64,000 nt of DNA from Streptomyces sp. NBC_01233 (GTDB lineage: Bacteria > Actinomycetota > Actinomycetes > Streptomycetales > Streptomycetaceae): NCBI RefSeq assembly GCF_035989305.1, contig NZ_CP108514.1, positions 1,975,501 to 2,039,500 on the forward strand, in the 5' to 3' direction. The position numbers and the translations under genes were made by a program. Positions 53,766 through 62,340 of this stretch are shown here, one piece after another; the first letter of the stretch is position 1, and each line of letters opens with the position of its first letter. The notes under the pieces were generated by a model. It saw only the letters and a list, made by a program, of their open reading frames with translations, was not told the origin of the DNA and ran no database searches.

Positions 53766-54062
53766 TCAGCCCTGGGCGGTGCGGTTCGGCTCGCTGACCG
53801 GGCGGGAGCTGGTGACGTCACCGGGGGCGGCCTGGATGGTGCGCGGGGCGACGGGCTGCTGCGCGGACTGGTCCGCGACGGTGGTGGCGGTGGCCGCGTC
53901 CTCGGCCTCGCCTTCCTTCTTCATGGCCTTGGCCTCGCTCTTGAGGATGCGGGCCGACTTGCCGAGGGAGCGGGCCATGTCGGGGAGCTTCTTGGCGCCG
54001 AACAGCAAGATGATGACTCCGAGAATGACGAAGATTTCCCAACCCCTGAGGTTGCCGAACAT
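53766..54062 (-). CDS. tatA: Tat translocase subunit TatA
   Basis: A 98-residue protein. One N-terminal membrane helix ([20 protein letters not shown]) is followed by the amphipathic helix [20 protein letters not shown] and a polar tail, the exact TatA pattern including the FGxxKLP hinge. TatA oligomers form the translocation pore with TatC. tatB is not adjacent, as is usual for Streptomyces. ATG 54062. Confidence 0.96.
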   Translation of the reverse strand: MFGNLRGWEIFVILGVIILLFGAKKLPDMARSLGKSARILKSEAKAMKKEGEAEDAATATTVADQSAQQPVAPRTIQAAPGDVTSSRPVSEPNRTAQG

Positions 54063-54230
54063 AGGTATCTTCCTTTTCTCCGAGGTTCACAGCACAACGG
54101 CACGGGCGCCCAGGACTGTCTCTACCGAGGATCGTAACCCCAGGGGGTTAACGCCCGGCAATCCCCCGGCGTCCCCCGTCTTGCGTCCTGGCCGGATGTC
54201 AATCCCCCGGTCACACGCCCGTCTCATTCG

Positions 54231-54431
54231 CTACGGTCGCACGTCGCGGCCCGCCCTGGCCAGGTCCGCGGCCGCCCGCTCCAGATCGCCCGAGGCATCG
54301 GTGATCCGGCGGCTGGCCTGCGCGACCTGCACGGAGAGTCTGCGCACCTCCGCGTAGACCCGCACCGCCAGCACGGCGAGCACGGCGACTCCGAGGAAGC
54401 CCAGGGCAATTGCGAACATCGGCCACAGCAT
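54231..54431 (-). CDS. small membrane protein with coiled coil
   Basis: A 66-residue protein. One membrane segment (FAIALGFLGVAVLAVLAVRV) is followed by a predicted coiled coil (EVRRLSVQVAQASRRITDAS, then LERAAADLARAG). It resembles DUF948-type membrane anchors but is too short to assign. It sits between the paf genes and tatA, all on the minus strand. Confidence 0.75.
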   Translation of the reverse strand: MLWPMFAIALGFLGVAVLAVLAVRVYAEVRRLSVQVAQASRRITDASGDLERAAADLARAGRDVRP

Positions 54432-54457
54432 GGGCCGAGCCTAGGCCACCACCCGCC

Positions 54458-54685
54458 TCAGATGCTGCGCAGGGTGCTCACGCCACCGCCCGTCAGCAGC
54501 TCCACAATGCGCTCACCAGCAGGTTTACGCACGGAGGCACCGCATTCAGGACACGTGAAGGAGTAGAAGGTGGCCCGCCGGCTGCCGCCGATGGCCAGCC
54601 GCAGGGCGCCCGCGTCCAGCTCGAAGCGCGCCCGGCAGTCGGGACAGGAGGCCTTGAAGGCGACGGGCCCTGACGTTGGCGACAT
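54458..54685 (-). CDS. small zinc-ribbon protein
   Basis: A 75-residue protein. Two CxxC pairs (ASCPDCRARF and FTCPECGASV) flank a hydrophobic core, giving a zinc ribbon. It is 14 bp downstream of pafC and 26 bp before the small membrane protein, so it is in the paf/tat transcription unit. Function unknown. ATG 54685 has a GGGGAG-type site upstream. Confidence 0.8.
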   Translation of the reverse strand: MSPTSGPVAFKASCPDCRARFELDAGALRLAIGGSRRATFYSFTCPECGASVRKPAGERIVELLTGGGVSTLRSI

Positions 54686-54699
54686 CGACCGCGCTCCCC

Positions 54700-55668
54700 T
54701 CAGACCTGTTCCCCGTACCCCGCGAGTGCTTCTCGAGCCGCGCTCCGCGCGCTCTCCGCCAGCTCTGCGGGGGCGACGATCCGCCCCTCGCGCCCGAGCC
54801 GCAGCGCGAGCCGGCGCAGCGAAGCCGGATCCGGGCTGCGCAGCGTGATCCGCAGGCCTCCGTCGGCCAGCTCCTCCGCGCTGTCGTGCGGGTAGTACTC
54901 GGCGACCCAGCGCCCGCCCGGCCCCACCTCGACGACGACCTCCGGGTCCTCGGCGGCCGGCTGGACCAGGCCCTCGGACAGATCGCGCGGCTCGATCGCC
55001 GGCGGCTCGGCCCGCTCGTCCAGCAGCCGGATCTCCGCCACCCGGTCGAGCCGGAAGGTGCGCCGGGCCTCGGAGAGGTGGCACCACCCCTCCATGTACG
55101 TGTGCCCCACCGCGAACAGCCGGATCGGGTCGACCTTGCGCTCGGTGAGCTCGTCGCGCGCGGGCGAGTAGTAGCGCAGCCACAGCCGCCGGCGCTCCGC
55201 GATGGCCCGGTCGACGTCCGCGAAGACCCCGCCCTCCGACTCGAAGGTCACCGACAGCCGGGAGCTGGCCCCGGCCGCCTCGCCCGCGGCCGCCTCCAGC
55301 TTGGCGGTGGCCCGCAGCAGGGCCTCCCGGTCGCTCTCGCGCAGCCCCGGCAGGGTCGCCACGGCACGCGCGGCGACCAGCAGCGCGGTCGCCTCGTCGG
55401 CGGCCAGCCGCAGCGGCTCGGCGGTGGACTCCCCCGAAGCGTCGGGGTTGCGCCACCAGATGCGCTCCCCGTCGGTGTCGATGTCGAGCAGGTCCCCGCC
55501 CCGGAAGCTGGTCCCGCACATGGGCAGCACGTCGAGGTCCGAGATCAGCTCGTCCTCGGTGATCCCGAAGGCGCGGGCGACGTCGGCGACGTGCGCCCCG
55601 GGGCGCTCGCGCAGGTACGTCACCAGGGACAGCATCCGGCGGGTCTGGTCGATGGCGTTGGCAGCCAT
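54700..55668 (-). CDS. pafC: WYL-domain regulator PafC
   Basis: A 322-residue protein. An N-terminal winged helix (IDQTRRMLSLVTYLRERPGA) is followed by a WYL domain: RRLWLRYYSPARDELTERKV, DPIRLFAVGHTYMEGWCHLS and RTFRLDRVAEIRLLDE. The PafB/PafC pair activates the mycobacterial DNA-damage regulon together; the same gene order next to pafA and prcA supports the name. ATG 55668. Confidence 0.88.
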   Translation of the reverse strand: MAANAIDQTRRMLSLVTYLRERPGAHVADVARAFGITEDELISDLDVLPMCGTSFRGGDLLDIDTDGERIWWRNPDASGESTAEPLRLAADEATALLVAARAVATLPGLRESDREALLRATAKLEAAAGEAAGASSRLSVTFESEGGVFADVDRAIAERRRLWLRYYSPARDELTERKVDPIRLFAVGHTYMEGWCHLSEARRTFRLDRVAEIRLLDERAEPPAIEPRDLSEGLVQPAAEDPEVVVEVGPGGRWVAEYYPHDSAEELADGGLRITLRSPDPASLRRLALRLGREGRIVAPAELAESARSAAREALAGYGEQV

Positions 55669-55817
55669 GCTGGTACGTCTCCCCCTCAGGGCACGTCTTC
55701 GAATGTGGAGGTCTCGAAGCTGGCGGATCTCGGATCGGGCTCTCGGATCCGGCTCTCGGACGGAGCGGATCCCGGACGGTGCGGCGGCGGACGCGGGCGC
55801 CGCCCCCGCGCACCGGG

Positions 55818-56774
55818 TCAGGCCTTGGCCACGGCCCGCAGCCGGTCCATCACGTCGGCGCGCAGGTCGGCGGGCCCGACCACGACGACGTCGGGCCCGA
55901 ACTCCACCAGCCAGGCGTCCAGCCCGTGCCCGTACGGGATCTCCAGCTCGTCCCAGCCGTCCGCACCCTCGCGCACCGCGGTGGCCTTGGCCCGCAGCGG
56001 GTAGCCCGCACCCGCGCGCAGCCGGATCAGCGCGGAGCGGTCCGCGCTCTCCCCGGCCCAGCTCGCCACGGTCTCCCGCACGGTCACCACGTCGGGTACC
56101 TCCGCCGTGTACTTGGCCGCCCGGGAGCGCACCTTGCCGGTGATCCGCGACAGCCGGAACACCCGCTCCGCCCCGCGGTCCCGGTCGTAGCCGGCCAGGT
56201 ACCAGTGACCGCGCCAGCACTCCAGCGCCCAGGGCTCCACCTGCCGGGTCTCGGGCCGTGCCGCGGTGGACTTGCGGTAGTCGAAGACCACCGGCCGGCG
56301 GTCCCGGCAGGCCAGCATCAGCGGCTCGAAGGCCGCCTCGTGGACCGGGATGCGCGGCTCGATGGCGCTGTGCTGGCCCTCGTAGGGGTCGCCCGCCTCG
56401 GGCATCCCGCCCGCGCGCAGCTTCTGCAGGGCCCCGCTGGCGGCCCCCGCCAGGCGGGCCTGCTGCCAGACCTTGGCCGCCAGCCCCAGGGCGGCGGCCT
56501 CCTCGGCGTCCAGCGAGACGGGAGGCAGCCGGTTGCTGTCCCGGCGGGCCAGGTAGCCGGTCTCGCCGTCCAGGTTCTCCACCGTCTCGATGACCAGGCC
56601 GAGTTCCCGCAGATCGTCCTTGTCCCGCTCGAACATGCGGTTGAAGGACTCGTCGTTGCCGGCCTCCATGTAGGCCTCGATGGAACCGCGCAACTCGCGC
56701 TTGCTCAGCGGCCGGCGGGTCCCCAGCAGACACAGCGCCAGATTCATCAGCCGCTCGGCCTTGGCAATCGCCAT
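55818..56774 (-). CDS. pafB: WYL-domain regulator PafB
   Basis: A 318-residue protein. An N-terminal HTH (AERLMNLALCLLGTRRPLSK, then RELRGSIEAYMEAGNDESFN) precedes a WYL domain with RRPVVFDYRKSTAARPETRQ, VEPWALECWRGHWYLAGYDR and RVFRLSRITGKV. It stands 149 bp upstream of pafC on the same strand. WYL proteins bind nucleic acid-derived ligands such as single-stranded DNA. ATG 56774. Confidence 0.9.
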   Translation of the reverse strand: MAIAKAERLMNLALCLLGTRRPLSKRELRGSIEAYMEAGNDESFNRMFERDKDDLRELGLVIETVENLDGETGYLARRDSNRLPPVSLDAEEAAALGLAAKVWQQARLAGAASGALQKLRAGGMPEAGDPYEGQHSAIEPRIPVHEAAFEPLMLACRDRRPVVFDYRKSTAARPETRQVEPWALECWRGHWYLAGYDRDRGAERVFRLSRITGKVRSRAAKYTAEVPDVVTVRETVASWAGESADRSALIRLRAGAGYPLRAKATAVREGADGWDELEIPYGHGLDAWLVEFGPDVVVVGPADLRADVMDRLRAVAKA

Positions 56775-56845
56775 CGACGCCCTTCCCCCGTTCTCGACAC
56801 ACTCGTGACCGTTGACCGTACCGCCCCGGCGGTCCCGGACAAAAG

Positions 56846-56877
56846 CGAGGGCCCCCGCCTCACGGCGGGGGCCCTCG
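56846..56877. terminator. perfect hairpin terminator after FKBP gene
   Basis: Arms CGAGGGCCCCCGCC (56846-56859) and GGCGGGGGCCCTCG (56864-56877), loop TCAC, no mismatch. It lies 18 bp past the FKBP stop on the minus strand. Confidence 0.88.
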
Positions 56878-56894
56878 GAGTGACTGCCGGTGAA

Positions 56895-57272
56895 TCAGGC
56901 GGCCATCAGGTCACAGACGAAGATCAGCGTCTCGCCCGGGGCGATCGCGCCGCCCGCGCCGCGGTCGCCGTAGGCGAGGTGGGCGGGGATCGTCAGCTTG
57001 CGACGGCCGCCGACCTTCATGCCCGCGATGCCCTGGTCCCAGCCCGCGATGACGCGGCCGGCGCCGAGCGGGAACTGCAGCGCGGAACCGCGGTTCCACG
57101 AAGCGTCGAACTCCTCGCCGGTGGAGAAGGCCACGCCCACGTAGTGGACGGAGACCATGGCACCGGCCTTGGCCTCGGCCCCGTCGCCCTCCCAGATGTC
57201 CTCGATGACGAGGTCCTTCGGGGCTTCGCCCTCGGGGAAGTCGATCTCGGGCTTCTCGAGCTTGTCGCTCAC
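56895..57272 (-). CDS. FKBP-type peptidyl-prolyl isomerase (cytoplasmic)
   Basis: A 125-residue single-domain FKBP. The domain shows GAMVSVHYVGVAFSTGEEFD, FPLGAGRVIAGWDQGIAGMK (with the active-site V-I-x-G-W-D) and LAYGDRGAGGAIAPGETLIF. It speeds cis-trans isomerisation of prolyl bonds in folding proteins. GTG 57272 is chosen because GAGGAG lies 8 bases upstream; an ATG 15 bp before it would read through that site. It follows the frameshifted FKBP lipoprotein by 43 bp. Confidence 0.93.
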   Translation of the reverse strand: MSDKLEKPEIDFPEGEAPKDLVIEDIWEGDGAEAKAGAMVSVHYVGVAFSTGEEFDASWNRGSALQFPLGAGRVIAGWDQGIAGMKVGGRRKLTIPAHLAYGDRGAGGAIAPGETLIFVCDLMAA

Positions 57273-57315
57273 GGAACTGCTCCTCATACGTACGAAACGG
57301 TCAACCGGAACAGTC

Positions 57316-58262
57316 TTACATCACGGTGAGGATGTCGAGGCTGAAGACCAGCGTCGACTTCGCCGGGATGGTGCCCTGCTCCTTGTCACCGAAGGCCTGG
57401 TCCGGCGGGATGACCAGCAGGATGCGACTGCCGGCCTTCTTGCCGATCAGGCCGTCCTTCAGGCCCGGGACCGAAAGCTCCTTCAGCGGCCAGGTGACCG
57501 TCTGGCCCGAGGTGTACGTGCTTTCGAAGGTCTTGTCGTCCTTCCACGTCTTGCCGTTGAACTTCACGACGACGGAGTCGGTGTCCTTGACCACCGCGCC
57601 GTCACCCTCCAGGACGTAGCTCGAATCGAGACCAGCTTGGCCGGCTCGGCCGTGTCCTTCGGGACGGTCACGGAGACCTCGTTGCCGTCCGTGTTCGTCC
57701 CGACCTTGGGCAGGTCCTTGTTCTCCTGGGCGACTTCCTTGCCCGTGGCCGAGGCCGGGACGGTGGCGCCCTTGACGATGTCCACGACGAAGACCAGCGT
57801 GGCGTTCGGCTTGATCTTCGGCTCCGAGCCCTTGGCCCCGTAACCGAGGTCCGGCGGGATCACGAGCTCGACACGGCTGCCGACCTTCTGACCCTCCAGG
57901 CCCTGGTCCCAGCCCTTGATGACGCCGCCGGCGCCGATGGTCAGGTCGAACGGCGCGGGCCGGCCGAAGCTCTGGTCGAACGGCTCCTTGCCGTCCCACA
58001 CCTGGCCGAGGTAGTTGACCTGCGCGATGTCGTTCTTCTTCAGCACCTGCCCGGTGCCCTCGCTGATGGTCACCACCTTCAGCTCCTTGGGCGGCGCACC
58101 CTTCCCCTTCGACAGGGTGGGCGTCTCCCCGAACTTGGCACCCTTGGTGATCGCGGGCGCCCCGTTCTTCATCTGGGCGGAGTCGGAGCCGCTGTCGTCG
58201 CCACACGCTGCTGTCGTCAGCAGCAGAAGGGGTACGACAAGCAGGCCGGCAAGTCGGCGCAC
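57316..58262 (-). pseudogene. lipoprotein with two FKBP domains, one frame break
   Basis: The N-terminus (MRRLAGLLVVPLLLLTTAAC) is a lipoprotein signal with cysteine at the lipobox. A first FKBP domain (IAQVNYLGQVWDGKEPFDQS, then FDLTIGAGGVIKGWDQGLEG) is complete. After TAEPAKLVS at about 57630 the frame changes, and the second domain (DSSYVLEGDGAVVKDTDSVV to VIPPDQAFGDKEQG) is read in the next frame to TGA at 57316. The span is 947 bp, so one base is missing or two are extra near 57620-57640, at a small CTCGAATCGAG palindrome. If intact it would fold proteins outside the cell. Confidence 0.78.
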
Positions 58263-58318
58263 GGGTTCCTCAGATCTCAGACGGCAAGGCGGTCGCCCGC
58301 CACTCTAAGCCGTGCACA

Positions 58319-58347
58319 GGGCCCCGTACGAGAGACGTACGGGGCCC
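58319..58347. terminator. perfect hairpin terminator after pafA
   Basis: GGGCCCCGTACG (58319-58330), loop AGAGA, CGTACGGGGCCC (58336-58347), no mismatch. It lies 31 bp past the pafA stop. Confidence 0.88.
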
Positions 58348-58377
58348 CGGTAAGGAGTGCGATGTCACATTGCGGAC

Positions 58378-59739
58378 CTACATGCCGGCGATCAGCTTCT
58401 CCACCCGGTCGTCCACCGACCGGAACGGGTCCTTGCACAGCACCGTCCGCTGCGCCTGGTCATTGAGCTTCAGGTGCACCCAGTCGACCGTGAAGTCCCG
58501 CCGCTGCTCCTGCGCCCGCCGGATGAAGTCCCCGCGCAGCCGCGCCCGCGTCGTCTGCGGGGGCACCGACTTGCCCTCGAAGATCTTGAGGTCGTTGCAG
58601 ATCCGCGCCGCCTGCCCCTTGCGCTCCAGCAGGTAGTACAGCCCGCGCCGACGGTGGATGTCGTGATACGCGAGGTCTATCTGAGCCACCCGCGGATTCG
58701 ACGTGGTCATGTTGTGCTTGGCCCGGTACCGCTCGATCAGCTGGTACTTCATGACCCAGTCGATCTCGGTCCCGATCCGGTCCAGGTCCTCCGCGTCGAT
58801 CGCGTCCAGCGTGCGGCCCCACAGCTCCAGCACCTGGTCCACCACACCGGTACGGATGCCCCGGCGCTCGGCGAAGTCCACGGCCTTGTCGTAGTACTCC
58901 CGCTGGATCTCCAGCGCCGAGGCCTCCCGGCCGCTCGCCAGGCGCACCTTGCGCTGACCCGTGATGTCGTGACTGACCTCGCGGATCGCCCGGATCGGGT
59001 TCTCCAGGGTCAGGTCCCGCATCACCGTGCCCGCCTCGATCATGCGCAGCACCAGGTCGGTGGCCCCGACCTTGAGCAGCATGGTCGTCTCGGACATGTT
59101 CGAGTCACCCACGATGACGTGCAGCCGGCGGTAGCGCTCGGCGTCCGCGTGCGGCTCGTCCCGGGTGTTGATGATCGGCCGCGACCGGGTCGTGGCGGAA
59201 CTGACGCCCTCCCAGATGTGCTCGGCCCGCTGGCTCACGCAGTAGACCGCGCCCCGGGGCGTCTGCAGCACCTTGCCGGCGCCGCAGATCAGCTGCCGCG
59301 TGACAAGGAACGGAATGAGAATGTCCGCCAGGCGGGAGAATTCCCCGTGCCGGGCCACCAGGTAGTTCTCGTGGCAGCCGTACGAGTTGCCCGCCGAGTC
59401 GGTGTTGTTCTTGAAGAGATAGACGTCGCCCGCGATTCCCTCCTCGTGCAGGCGGCGTTCGGCGTCGACGAGCAGTCCTTCGAGAATGCGCTCGCCTGCT
59501 TTGTCGTGGGTAACCAATTCGGTCACGTTGTCGCATTCGGGAGTTGCATATTCCGGATGCGAACCCACATCGAGGTACAGGCGGGCGCCGTTCCGCAGGA
59601 AGACATTGCTGCTGCGGCCCCATGACACAACACGGCGGAAGAGGTAGCGCGCCACTTCGTCAGGAGACAGTCGGCGCTGTCCCCTGAACGTGCACGTGAC
59701 GCCGTACTCGTTCTCCAGCCCGAAAATGCGGCGGTCCAT
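58378..59739 (-). CDS. pafA: Pup-protein ligase PafA
   Basis: A 453-residue protein starting [20 protein letters not shown]. It has a glutamine-synthetase-like fold with [20 protein letters not shown] and [20 protein letters not shown], the ATP and metal sites of the PafA/Dop family. It joins Pup to lysines of target proteins for the actinobacterial proteasome. The pafB-pafC pair and prcA nearby support the name. It is PafA rather than Dop because of the short N-terminus without the Dop loop. Confidence 0.97.
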   Translation of the reverse strand: MDRRIFGLENEYGVTCTFRGQRRLSPDEVARYLFRRVVSWGRSSNVFLRNGARLYLDVGSHPEYATPECDNVTELVTHDKAGERILEGLLVDAERRLHEEGIAGDVYLFKNNTDSAGNSYGCHENYLVARHGEFSRLADILIPFLVTRQLICGAGKVLQTPRGAVYCVSQRAEHIWEGVSSATTRSRPIINTRDEPHADAERYRRLHVIVGDSNMSETTMLLKVGATDLVLRMIEAGTVMRDLTLENPIRAIREVSHDITGQRKVRLASGREASALEIQREYYDKAVDFAERRGIRTGVVDQVLELWGRTLDAIDAEDLDRIGTEIDWVMKYQLIERYRAKHNMTTSNPRVAQIDLAYHDIHRRRGLYYLLERKGQAARICNDLKIFEGKSVPPQTTRARLRGDFIRRAQEQRRDFTVDWVHLKLNDQAQRTVLCKDPFRSVDDRVEKLIAGM

Positions 59740-59877
59740 GACTGAACATTACGCCTTCTGCCCTCTTCTGAAACCGGGTTGGGAGCGCCGTTTCGATCAG
59801 TTCCCCGCAGCGGGCCCGCCGACCCGGCGCCGAACAGGCCCCCGCACCGCCCCACCGACCGGTGTGGCGCCCCAGAA

Positions 59878-61140
59878 TCACCCCGCCGACGAGGCCTCTG
59901 ACGCCACCTCGCGCGCCCCACCGGACACCCCGTCAGACGAACCCGCCACCGCGCGGCTCGGCCCCGCAGTTGCCAGCACCCGCTGAGTGACCATCAGCAC
60001 CAGCAGCGCGGCGACACCCGCCACGGACGCCACCCCGAAGCTCGCCGCCGTACCGCCCAGCTCCACCGCCGGCCCCGCCACCGCCGTACCGATCGCCGCA
60101 CCCACCCCAAAGAAGGTCACCAGCCACGAGAACGCCTCCGTCACCGTGCCCGCCGGAGCGTGCCGGTCCACCACGATGAACGCACACGCCAGCGCAGGCG
60201 CCAGGAACACCCCCGACAGCGCCGCCAGAGCCGTCATCGCCACCGGCCCCGGAGTCAGCATCAGCGGCAGATAGCCCAGCGCCAGCAGCGCCACCAGCAT
60301 CCGCAGCCGGCGCTCCGGCGCACCCGCCCACTGACGCGCCCCGTACGTCACCCCGCCGATCAGCGCACCCAGCCCGAGCGCCGCCATCAGCCACCCGTAC
60401 ACCGCCTGGTTCCCGTGATCGTCCGCGTACGCCACACCCGCCACCGTGATCGAACCCAGCGCCATGCCCACGAAGAAGAAGGCACCCAGCAGCGCCAGCA
60501 GCCCCCGCGAACGCAGCGCACCCAGCCAGTGGGCCTCCCGCGGCGCCGAACGCCACCTGCGCGAAGGCTCGCTCACCACCACCGACAGCGCACCCAGCAC
60601 CCCGATGGCATTGAGCGCCAGCAGCGCCCCGGCCGGCGACCACAGCGCCACGAACAGCGTCACCAGCAGCGGACCGACCGTGAACATGACCTCCTGGGCC
60701 ACCGCGTCCATCGCGTACGCCGCGTGCACCTTCTCCTCGCGGCCCCCCAGCACGCTCGGCCACAACGCCCGCAGCCCGCCCTCCAGGGGCGGCGTGAAGA
60801 GCCCCGCGACGACCACCGCGGCATACGCGGCCACCGTCGACCCCGCACCCGCCAGCGCCAGCCACACCACGCCCAGCGCCGAGACCACGGCGGCCGGCAG
60901 CTGCACCCGCGGCTGCCCGAACAGGTCCACCGCCCGGCCCAGCAACGGCTGGCCCACCGCGTTGGCCACCCCGTACGCGGCGGCGAGGGCCCCCGCGAGG
61001 CTGTAGCTGCCGCCCTCGGCGCGCGTGAACAGCACGATCGCGATCGGCGCCGTCGCGTTCGGCAGCCGCCCTATGAGCGTGCCCACCAGCAGCCTCGCGG
61101 CGTGCCGGGTCCGCAGCAGCTCCGCGTATCCCGCGGCCAT
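59878..61140 (-). CDS. MFS transporter
   Basis: A 420-residue protein with about twelve membrane segments. The first cytoplasmic loop RAVDLFGQPRVQLPA and the LLVGTLIGRLPNATAPIAIV segment fit a drug/metabolite MFS transporter. Substrate unknown. ATG 61140 is preceded by AGAAGGGGG. A divergent LacI-type regulator starts 136 bp away, with inverted repeats between, so it probably controls this transporter. Sense minus-strand reading continues open far upstream only by GC bias. Confidence 0.88.
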   Translation of the reverse strand: MAAGYAELLRTRHAARLLVGTLIGRLPNATAPIAIVLFTRAEGGSYSLAGALAAAYGVANAVGQPLLGRAVDLFGQPRVQLPAAVVSALGVVWLALAGAGSTVAAYAAVVVAGLFTPPLEGGLRALWPSVLGGREEKVHAAYAMDAVAQEVMFTVGPLLVTLFVALWSPAGALLALNAIGVLGALSVVVSEPSRRWRSAPREAHWLGALRSRGLLALLGAFFFVGMALGSITVAGVAYADDHGNQAVYGWLMAALGLGALIGGVTYGARQWAGAPERRLRMLVALLALGYLPLMLTPGPVAMTALAALSGVFLAPALACAFIVVDRHAPAGTVTEAFSWLVTFFGVGAAIGTAVAGPAVELGGTAASFGVASVAGVAALLVLMVTQRVLATAGPSRAVAGSSDGVSGGAREVASEASSAG

Positions 61141-61175
61141 GTCCGCCCCCTTCTGCCCGGATCCCGCCGGGGTAA

Positions 61176-61202
61176 TACGTATAACGTGACCCGTCATACG
61201 TA
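61176..61202. promoter_or_regulatory. paired operator half-sites of LacI/MFS promoter
   Basis: TACGTAT (61176-61182) and its inverse ATACGTA (61196-61202), separated by 13 bp, form a perfect 7+7 dyad between the divergent genes. Candidate LacI-type operator; each arm itself contains the palindrome TACGTA. Confidence 0.55.
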
Positions 61203-61275
61203 CCATGGCCGCAGTCGGCAGGTCCACCCCACGGACCCCGACACCACCCCCGACCTCGCACTTCAGGAGCCACCT

Positions 61276-62274
61276 GTGACGAGACCCACCAGCCGCGACG
61301 TGGCCACCGCCGCCGGGGTCTCCCAGGCCACCGTCTCCCTCGTCCTCGGCGACAAATGGCCCGGCCGCGTCTCCGAACGCACCGCCGACCTCGTCCGCGA
61401 AACCGCCACCCGCCTCGGCTACCGCCCCAACCTCGCCGCCCGCAACCTCCGCCTCGGCTCCACCCACACCGCCCTCCTCGTCGTCCCCGCCCTCACCAAC
61501 GAATTCTTCGCCCGCGTCTACACCGGCGCCGCCCGGGTCGCCGCCGAACACGGCTTCGGCGTCGTCCTCTACCCCTCCCCCGACGGCACCGGCCCCGCCC
61601 GCGACCCCTTCGCCTCCGCCCGCGCCGCCCTCGACGGAGTCATCGCCTCCTCCATGGCCGCCGACGCCCTCGACGCCATCGGCGGCGACACCCTCCCCCT
61701 CGTCATGCTCGACAGCGACCCCGCCGCCGGCACCGCCGCCGCCCACGTCAACCTCGCCATGGCCGACGGCATGCGCCAGATCACCGAACACCTCCTCGCC
61801 CTCGGCCACCGCCGCTTCCTCCACCTCGCCTCCGCCGTCGACTCCTGGACCTTCGACACCCGCGCCGAAGCCCTGGCCACCCTCCTGGGCCCCGGAACCG
61901 AACTGCGCACCGTACGGTCCCCCCTCACCGTCGACGGCGCCCGCACGGCCGTGGAGAGCGCCCTCGCCACCCCCCTGGACCGCCCCACCGCCATCGTCTG
62001 CGACGACGACATCCTCGCCGCCGGTGCCTGCAAAGCCGCCCGCCGCCTCGGCCTGCGCATCCCCGAGGACCTCTCCGTCACCGGCTTCGACGACCTCGCC
62101 CTCGCCACCGCCGTCGAACCCGAACTCACCACCGTCCACCTCCCCGCCGAACGCGTCGGCGAACAAGGCATGACCGCCCTCCTCGCCGTCCTCGAAGGCA
62201 CCCCCTGGACCGCCCCCGACATCCCCGTCCGCCTCGTCGTCCGCGACTCCTCCGGCCCCGCCCCCACCCCCTGA
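61276..62274 (+). CDS. LacI-family regulator
   Basis: A 332-residue protein. The HTH and hinge are RDVATAAGVSQATVSLVLGD and YRPNLAARNLRLGSTHTALL; the periplasmic-binding-protein-like domain shows FFARVYTGAARVAAEHGFGV, VICDDDILAAGACKAARRLG-like sequence (AIVCDDDILAAGACKAARRL) and LSVTGFDDLALATAVEPELT. It binds a small carbohydrate or similar ligand. An AGGAG site precedes GTG 61276. The gene ends 37 bp before a terminator palindrome that is split by an IS30-family element. Confidence 0.93.
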   Translation: MTRPTSRDVATAAGVSQATVSLVLGDKWPGRVSERTADLVRETATRLGYRPNLAARNLRLGSTHTALLVVPALTNEFFARVYTGAARVAAEHGFGVVLYPSPDGTGPARDPFASARAALDGVIASSMAADALDAIGGDTLPLVMLDSDPAAGTAAAHVNLAMADGMRQITEHLLALGHRRFLHLASAVDSWTFDTRAEALATLLGPGTELRTVRSPLTVDGARTAVESALATPLDRPTAIVCDDDILAAGACKAARRLGLRIPEDLSVTGFDDLALATAVEPELTTVHLPAERVGEQGMTALLAVLEGTPWTAPDIPVRLVVRDSSGPAPTP

Positions 62275-62340
62275 CCCGGGCGAGGGCCGGACGGAGCCGG
62301 ACACGACGAAGCCCCGGCCCACCGAAAGGCGGGTTCTAAT

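Noticed and set aside
59878..62322. 814-codon open frame on the minus strand covering the LacI-type gene as well as the MFS gene
   Set aside because: The extra part is a Gly/Glu-rich shadow of the LacI-type gene; the MFS protein starts at ATG 61140 with a ribosome binding site.
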